Position numbers and translations under genes: made by a program. Of a DNA stretch of 64,000 nucleotides, positions 58,640 through 64,000 are shown piece by piece. The notes beneath the pieces were generated by a model. It worked only from the letters and a program-made list of their open reading frames with translations, searched no databases and had not been told where the DNA came from. How positions within the stretch are numbered: position 1 is the stretch's first letter; each line of letters starts with the position of its first letter. Source of the DNA: Tenebrio molitor (taxonomy: Eukaryota; Arthropoda; Insecta; Coleoptera; Tenebrionidae); assembly GCF_963966145.1 (NCBI RefSeq), contig NC_091053.1:5022001-5086000 (forward strand). The letters run 5' to 3'.

Positions 58640-58875
58640 TATTAACATATTGTTGGGCCACCTCTTGCTTCTAGTGAAGTCTCGTTCTTCTTTGGTATGG
58701 TCTTCGACAAATTTTGGCAGTCTCTAGCAACATTTTGCAGCATAAAGAACGTCATCAAGATGTGCCAACATCTTTAAAAAACTGTAAATCTGCTACTCGC
58801 TCCAATATTGACCAGAGTGGTTCAATATGGTCGAATCTGGTAACTATGCTGGACTGGGAAAGTACTGGAGTTCTC
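58640..58875 (-). pseudogene. Tc1-like transposase relic (C-terminal part)
   Basis: On the minus strand, with frame changes, LWSILERVADLQ is followed by LSKTIPKKNETSLEARGGPT. This resembles the Tc1 C-terminus (LWDEL.RRV, then L..SMPRR....AKGGPT). It is heavily decayed; the assignment rests on these two blocks only. Confidence 0.45.
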
Positions 58876-59097
58876 TTTACTACCTTTCAAACTTGCAAAC
58901 AACGTTTTGTTCGTGATGAGATGCTCTTAATTGTCCAAAATGACCATAACGCGCATTGACAATATCACAGAATAACACGATATGTTTCAATTTCCGAATC
59001 TAGATTCTTCGGATACCCTCCAAAAGCTAGAGATGTTGCATTTTCTCATGGGCTATGATTGACATCTGCGCAAACGACGAATATCGGTAAGGTAAGT

Positions 59098-59165
59098 AAG
59101 GGCGCTTTCGTTCACTTGAATTTCAGCCCCGCTACGCAATTCGCGTGAACGAAAGCTTTGCATTC
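59098..59165. repeat. Short hairpin (GCGCTTTCGTTCAC)
   Basis: GCGCTTTCGTTCACTTGAAT is mirrored by ATTCGCGTGAACGAAAGC around CCCCGCTACGC. The arms and GC-rich loop make it similar in layout to the other hairpin elements of the window. Confidence 0.55.
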
Positions 59166-59169
59166 CTCA

Positions 59170-60997
59170 CTATTACTGTAAATGACTATTGCCAAAATCA
59201 TTCAGGTGTAATTTTGTGAAAAATATTGGCAGTTTTGACGTGTGAAAATTAACAGGATAGAAATTTTCTTAGATTCGCTACTAGAAAATTTAAATTTGAC
59301 GACTTCTCATTCATACAAAATGACATATTTTTACAGTAAAATGGTAAAGACAGGTGCAAGAAACGGAAAAAAAAATATAGAAATCTGAAACTGTGTCAGA
59401 AGAAAGAAGGACATAACAGAATATGAGGTGTGTAAGAAAAAGTGAAAGAAATTGTAGAATACGATAATATTGCAATTTTCAAATTAGTTAAATAACTGAG
59501 TTTAGTTAATGTTTAGGGTTCTGGAACCAGTCAATTTTTAATAATCAACAATTTTTATCAGGAGATTATTATCATTTGTCCTTTGTCTGTTTTTTCTTGT
59601 TTCTATTATTTTTATTATCATCATAAGTGGACAATAAAATTTCGCTTGAACATCTCGTTTCTTTATTCTCCCAAAAGTATTAAATCTGTGTTTATTTCTT
59701 GGATTATTTTTTTTTTTTGTGCAAAAGCTTGACTGGGAATGACGCTTTAACCTGAACCATTCAGCTCCCCAAAACAAGTTCCATAACCTCTTTGATCCAC
59801 CTTTTCAGGTATTCAAGTTGCGTTAACGGCTGCTGTTCGCACCCTTCCCTAATCTCCACCCTTCATCGATAACCCGTTTAACCCCGAACAGGTACGTTCA
59901 TTACCTGGCCAATTTATTCGTACACAAACAGGCCAAGATCCCTCCGGCCACCCACCCCACGGCTGGGGTGGAGAGACACGAGGAGGCCCTCCCAACCACG
60001 CTGCATTGCTATTACACTCTACTATTAGTTCTGTCCTGGCTCGCGGTCCAAACACTTCGCGTCCATCTCTCATCCGAGCAAACAAGCACGCGGTCTTCCT
60101 TCGTTTCGGTTTTTGTTGGTGTTCAGTGTTCATTAGTGCCTCACTGTAAGTAACAATCAGAATCGTTAAAGATAAGCCGTTTTGCCAACAAAGAAAACGA
60201 CGGCTCGCCACGATTACGTTGATGTTTTCAGCCGGTTTATCTTCGGATTGATAACTCGTGGTGTTCACTTCATTTAAATCGGTCTTCTGTTCCGATTTCT
60301 CAAGAAGCTGTGGGTGTTTATCGATATGAATGATGTTTTCGTTGTGTCGCTGCCGCGTGATTTGTTGGCGTGGATGCGACATGGGGGTGCACCAGACAGG
60401 TTTGCACATCGACACCCCCTCAGACAAGTGTTTTCGTTCTTTCCTTTGATAGCGAAATATTTACACGATATAAATATTTGAAAAGGGATATCATTTATTT
60501 TACAGACATTTTTAGATTTGTCCAAAGCGATATTTTTGTATGAAAACTTATTGCCCAATCTAATCTTTATCCCATTCTTAGATAAAATCAACTGAAATCC
60601 TAAGAAAGGAGTGATAAAACTTATCCTGTTGGTTCTGTAAGAATGTTGCATGTACCAGGTGTCTCGATAAAAAATAAATTTTTATCAGAAAAATCGTCAG
60701 AGTGTATTTCTCTCTTTTATTTAATCGATTATCTTAACACACTCTGTATATAATGTCTGAATCATAATTTAGAGAGGACCTAAGTTTCATTTTAATTAAA
60801 AAATATATTTATTGTCTATTAATTATTGTGTTCTAGTAAATATGCTCCTACTGTTATAGGGTATTGCACCATCTTGTTGAGTCCATTAGTATTTATCACA
60901 TCTTTACGGACAAACCATAAACCATCGTTTCCTACTATCAATTAAGATTTACTGAATGAAAAATATGAATGGTACAAATCGGTTTATTAGATTCTAA
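59170..60997. other. Intergenic stretch with a possible noncoding first exon
   Basis: Between 59.85 and 60.15 kb the sequence is less AT-rich than its surroundings. A clean GTAAGT donor lies at 60146-60151, after TTCAGTGTTCATTAGTGCC, and TCAGT can act as an arthropod initiator. Together with an acceptor CCACCCCTAG ending at 63619, this would make a 5'UTR intron for the gene starting at 63643. The 192-codon minus-strand frame here is probably fortuitous. The rest shows no feature. Confidence 0.3.
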
Positions 60998-61393
60998 TAC
61001 AGGGTTATAAAATATTGTACCATCGTAGTTGGCGTTGAAAACCCGCACAAATTTTGGATGTGCCGCAGCGTTAGACAAATTATGTCTATTTTTTCTTGGT
61101 AGGCGATTGCGCGCGCCATTTACAAAATCTTGCAACGAAATGCAACCTCCCTATTGGCTACTCTATTCCATTAACCAATAGGGAGGTCGCATTTCGTTGC
61201 AGGATTTTGTAAATGGCGCGCGCAACCGCCTACCAGGAAAAAATATATGTACTATAGTAGACAGATTTCCACTACCGCCAGTAGCGCCACCTATCGGCGA
61301 TACTAGTCTCACTCATGTTATGAAGCTTACGGCACATTCTACTAAGCTACCAACGGCTACTACGATGGTACAATATTTTATAATGACCCTGTA
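60998..61393. mobile_element. Complete palindromic element with nested palindrome
   Basis: TACAGGGTTATAAAATATTG then TACCATCGTAGTTGGCGTTG at the left is matched by TACGATGGTACAATATTTTA then TAATGACCCTGTA at the right. Inside, 61096-61237 is a second, nearly perfect palindrome (TAGGCGATTGCGCGCGCCAT, AATGCAACCTCCCTATTGG and complements). Partial copies of the outer element are at 51.4 and 53.8 kb. Confidence 0.88.
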
Positions 61394-61493
61394 TATATTT
61401 GCACCGGAGCCAATATTCGTGCAATTGTTAAAACAATTTATAAAAGTTGTTAAAGTTTTGAACATTTGGGTTTTTGGACATTAATTTACCTCC

Positions 61494-63130
61494 GTATCGA
61501 AAACTGTAATACATAGAGTAAAATTTTACAGAGTCTTTTTTGTAGAGCATAAAATTTTCTACAAAAGAAACATTCATAAGTGTCCCACGAAATGATCCAA
61601 TTTTGCGTGACTTACAGATTCGGCAGTTCGCACCAGTTTAGAAACAATTGTTGAAAATAATGTAAATGCTATCTAAAAAGTTCGGAAAAAATGACGTACT
61701 GTGTGGACACTGTAAAGAAATCTTTGATGCCAATTAAAAATCATTTCCAATCATTTTCGATTTTTAACACTGTCAAACATAAAATTTTAATTTCTATTTT
61801 TTAATAAACTTTGAAATGCACTTTAATGTGTTCTGTTTATCTCAAAATTATGATTCTTTTTTTAGAATGTAGATTTTTTTGTCTTTTATAGGATGGGATA
61901 CTAGTTTTACTAATAAATCGATTTGTATCACTCGTATATTTTTTTCTACTGTTAAAAGTAATGCGAGCAAAGTTTTAAAATGACTGGACTAGTAAGACAC
62001 GGAAGGCGGGTTACATAATTTTTATTTTATAACAAAAATTGTAAATTATTTACTATTAAATTTGAATATTTCGTCAAGAAAAAACTTTTCCTATTATTAC
62101 TAATTATCTCTTTTTTGCATTTGCTTCTGGTTCATCACAAAAAAAAATCAATCCCGCTGAGAACAAATCTCTTTCGAGTACTGATATAGAAAGTATGATC
62201 CCGCTGAGACAATCTAATGCGACGTTGCACCGTCTTGTTAAATCCAAATAGCATTTTAGTAAAATCAATTGTTGAAAATAATTTAAATGCTATCTAAAAA
62301 TTTTGAAAAAAATCACGTGCTGTGTAGATATTGTAAAGAAGTCTTTGATGTCAATTAGAAAACATTTTCAATCATTTTCGATTTTTAACACTGCAAAACA
62401 TAAAATTTTAATTTCTATTTTTTACTAAACTTTGAAATGCACTGTAATGTGTTCTATTTATCCCAAAATTATTATTCTTTTTTGAAACGTTGATTTTTTT
62501 GTCCTTTAGAGGATGGTAACAGAATCTTTTTTCGTAGAGCATAAGAGATATTCATAAGCGCGAAATAATCCAATTTTGCGTGACTTACAGATTCGGGGTT
62601 CACACCGGTTTGGTTCAGAAACAATTTTTGAAAAAAATGTAAATGTTATCTAAAAATTTTGAAAAAATTCACGTACTGTGCAGACACTGTAAAGAAATCT
62701 TTGATGCCAATTAGAAATTATTTCTAATCATTTTCGATTTGTAACACTGCAAAACATAAAATTTCAATTTCCATTTTTTACTAAACTTTGAAATGCACTC
62801 TAATGTGTTCTATTTATTCCAAAACTATGATTCTTTTTTATAATGTAGATTTTTTTGTCCCTTATAGGACAGTATACTGGTTTTACTAATAAATCGATTT
62901 GTATCATTCTTACATTTTTTTTTCTAATTAATGCAAGCAAAATTTTAAAATGATTGGACTAGTAAGATATGGAAGGAGGTTTACATAAATTGTAAATTAT
63001 GTATTTTCTATTAAATTTGAATATTTCTGCGAGAAAAACCTTTTCTAATTATTACTAATTATTATTTCTTTTTTGCATTTGCTTCTGATCCATCAAAAAA
63101 AAATCAATCCCGCTGAGAACAAATCTCTTT
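61494..63130. repeat. Dispersed repeat in two to three adjacent copies
   Basis: GCGTGACTTACAGATTCGG occurs at about 61605 and 62578. AATG(C/T)TATCTAAAAA occurs near 61664, 62286 and 62643. ACGT(A/G)CTGTG(T/C)(G/A)GA followed by TGTAAAGAAATC/GTCTTTGATG follows each. TTTTGTC(T/C)TTTATAGGA, TAATAAATCGATTTGTATCA and TCAATCCCGCTGAGAACAAA recur at about 61890/62855, 61912/62889 and 62145/63103. Divergence is about 10-15 percent by eye. No coding capacity is seen. An inverted fragment is at 1.26-1.4 kb. Confidence 0.8.
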
Positions 63131-63642
63131 CGAGTTGTTAAAAAAATATTTGCATGGATAGTTTTTACGTTATTATTTGTGCAATCGCTAAATGGACTTG
63201 AATTGGACTTTTCATCAAATCTCGAAGATGCGAGCATAATAAAACCTTGTTTTACTATCTGCACTTCTCCGAAAAGTGATTTCCTCGAAGCGCAGTTTCA
63301 TTCTGTCCAGATAATCACATTTATACGAAATAAATAGATTCGGTGATAAACAGAAGGTTTACGGTCGAGGTGGCGAGTGAGGTCGTGCCTCATCCTGTGT
63401 ACAACTGCGGTGTAAAATTCATTATAATTGTAGGGAATCGAGGGAAATGCAACCACGAGCCCACCAAGTGATCTTTGTCCAAATGAATAAACATCGTCTG
63501 AACTGATAATGCCGTAAACACAATAACAACGCCGCCATTTCCATCCTAATATCTGTAACCACCGTCGAAAAACGATGTGAGGTGCTCCCATCTACTTAAT
63601 GCTGTGATTCCACCCCTAGTATAGTGCGACAACAAGTAAAGC
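63131..63642. other. Upstream region of the 3' terminal gene
   Basis: No repeat recognised. CCACCCCTAG ending at 63619 is a plausible 3' splice site just before the ATG at 63643. A 97-codon minus-strand frame (63298-63591) has no recognisable domain. Confidence 0.35.
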
Positions 63643-63808
63643 ATGCAGTGTGTGTTGACCTTCGTCTTGTTGTTTTGTGTCTTACGTGCGAACACTTATC
63701 ACAGTGATAACAGGACTAGAGGCCACCACTTCACCGCCGAGGAGTTGCTCTTCACCACCTTCCCGAAGAAGACCTCCGACGATTTCGACTTGGACCCCTG
63801 CAAGGCCG
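63643..63808 (+). CDS. First coding exon of a probable tolloid/BMP1-type metalloprotease
   Basis: A 55-codon exon ending at a good GTGAGT donor (63809) in phase 1. Residues 1-18 form a signal peptide (MQCVLTFVLLFCVLRANT). The remainder, including FTAEELLFTTFPKK and SDDFDLDPCKAG, resembles the start of the propeptide of tolloid/BMP1 proteases, in which a DPCKA motif precedes the block that begins GDIALDEEDL. Tolloid proteases are secreted astacin-CUB proteins that cleave chordin/Sog-type inhibitors and free BMP ligands. Only the first exon lies in the window, so the protease domain is unseen and the call rests on the DPCKA motif and the secreted leader. A noncoding upstream exon is possible. 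Confidence 0.5.
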
Positions 63809-64000
63809 GTGAGTACCGCAACCGAGCGGAATGATTAATGGGGGTGGCGAGGCGGCCGGTTTTATGAATGACTAATGAAGAGTTAATTGAAAGTGGCAAC
63901 AATTTGTAGGGCTCACGAATGAGCCGTTTAGTATCAGCGCTAATGCTGCTAGTTTAATGGCGTGGGTGCGAGGGTGAGCTCCGAATAAACCCCGAACTGT
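63809..64000 (+). other. Start of the first intron of the terminal gene
   Basis: GTGAGT donor followed by noncoding sequence to the end of the window; no acceptor seen. Confidence 0.5.

Noticed and set aside
59849..60427. 192-codon minus-strand frame as a gene
   Set aside because: No recognisable domain and unusual composition. Plus-strand splice and initiator motifs in the same place offer another explanation.
1..64000. tRNA genes, CRISPR arrays, bacterial operons or origins
   Set aside because: No tRNA A/B boxes with a cloverleaf were noticed by eye, though I cannot run a covariance search. The sequence is clearly a eukaryotic nuclear region, so bacterial features are not expected.

Overview
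This is a eukaryotic nuclear window from an insect, most likely a beetle (possibly Tenebrionidae; species not determinable from sequence alone). It is AT-rich and has spliced genes with GT-AG introns, some only about 50 bp long. Its protein-coding genes have clear insect relatives, and it carries a heavy load of foldback (MITE-like) repeats, many with TACAGGGTG-type ends. Coding joins below were built by hand from splice motifs and reading phase. The three longest joins (tachykinin receptor, Adar, GH1 glucosidase) each come out an exact multiple of three and end in one stop.

Layout. 1-12.5 kb is gene-poor: LINE-like debris, a 0.5-kb foldback, an array of about eleven 256-bp repeats (4.89-7.68 kb) and a 1.7-kb inverted-repeat element. 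12.54-15.39 kb is an apparently intact pogo/Tigger-like DNA transposon with matching terminal inverted repeats, TA target duplication and an open 666-codon transposase. 17.6-38.7 kb (+) is an eight-exon tachykinin-receptor gene (TkR99D-like GPCR, 429 aa); its introns hold tandem repeats, a deleted LINE, a mariner relic, a 5S-rRNA-like fragment and several imperfect copies of a 2-3 kb repeat. 39.5-40.2 kb (-) is frataxin, tail-to-tail with the receptor. 40.4-46.3 kb (-) is Adar, the double-stranded-RNA adenosine deaminase, six coding exons, 614 aa. 47.5-48.4 kb (+) is the 18S rRNA dimethyltransferase DIMT1, divergent from Adar. 48.4-55.6 kb is repeat-rich, with several palindromic elements, one of them split by later insertions. 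55.7-57.4 kb (+) is a six-exon secreted family-1 beta-glucosidase/myrosinase-like gene (480 aa). 57.4-63.6 kb holds a 191-bp tandem repeat, mariner/Tc1 relics and a dispersed repeat in several copies. At 63.64-63.81 kb (+) is a first coding exon that looks like the start of a tolloid/BMP1-type metalloprotease, continuing past the window.

The genes are not an operon or a pathway. Adar, frataxin and DIMT1 are housekeeping or RNA-processing genes packed closely; the receptor is a long neuropeptide-signalling gene. I did not find a wholly new multi-gene system. The strongest unusual signals are: nested and neighbouring inverted repeats inside the largest Adar intron, where Adar's own transcript could form its substrate; the intact pogo-like element with a regular set of GGCAAGTGTGA subterminal sites; hairpin elements sharing a GAGGCGCAGCCGAGG-like core in their loops; and the 256-bp array whose unit is also found as fragments in dispersed repeats.
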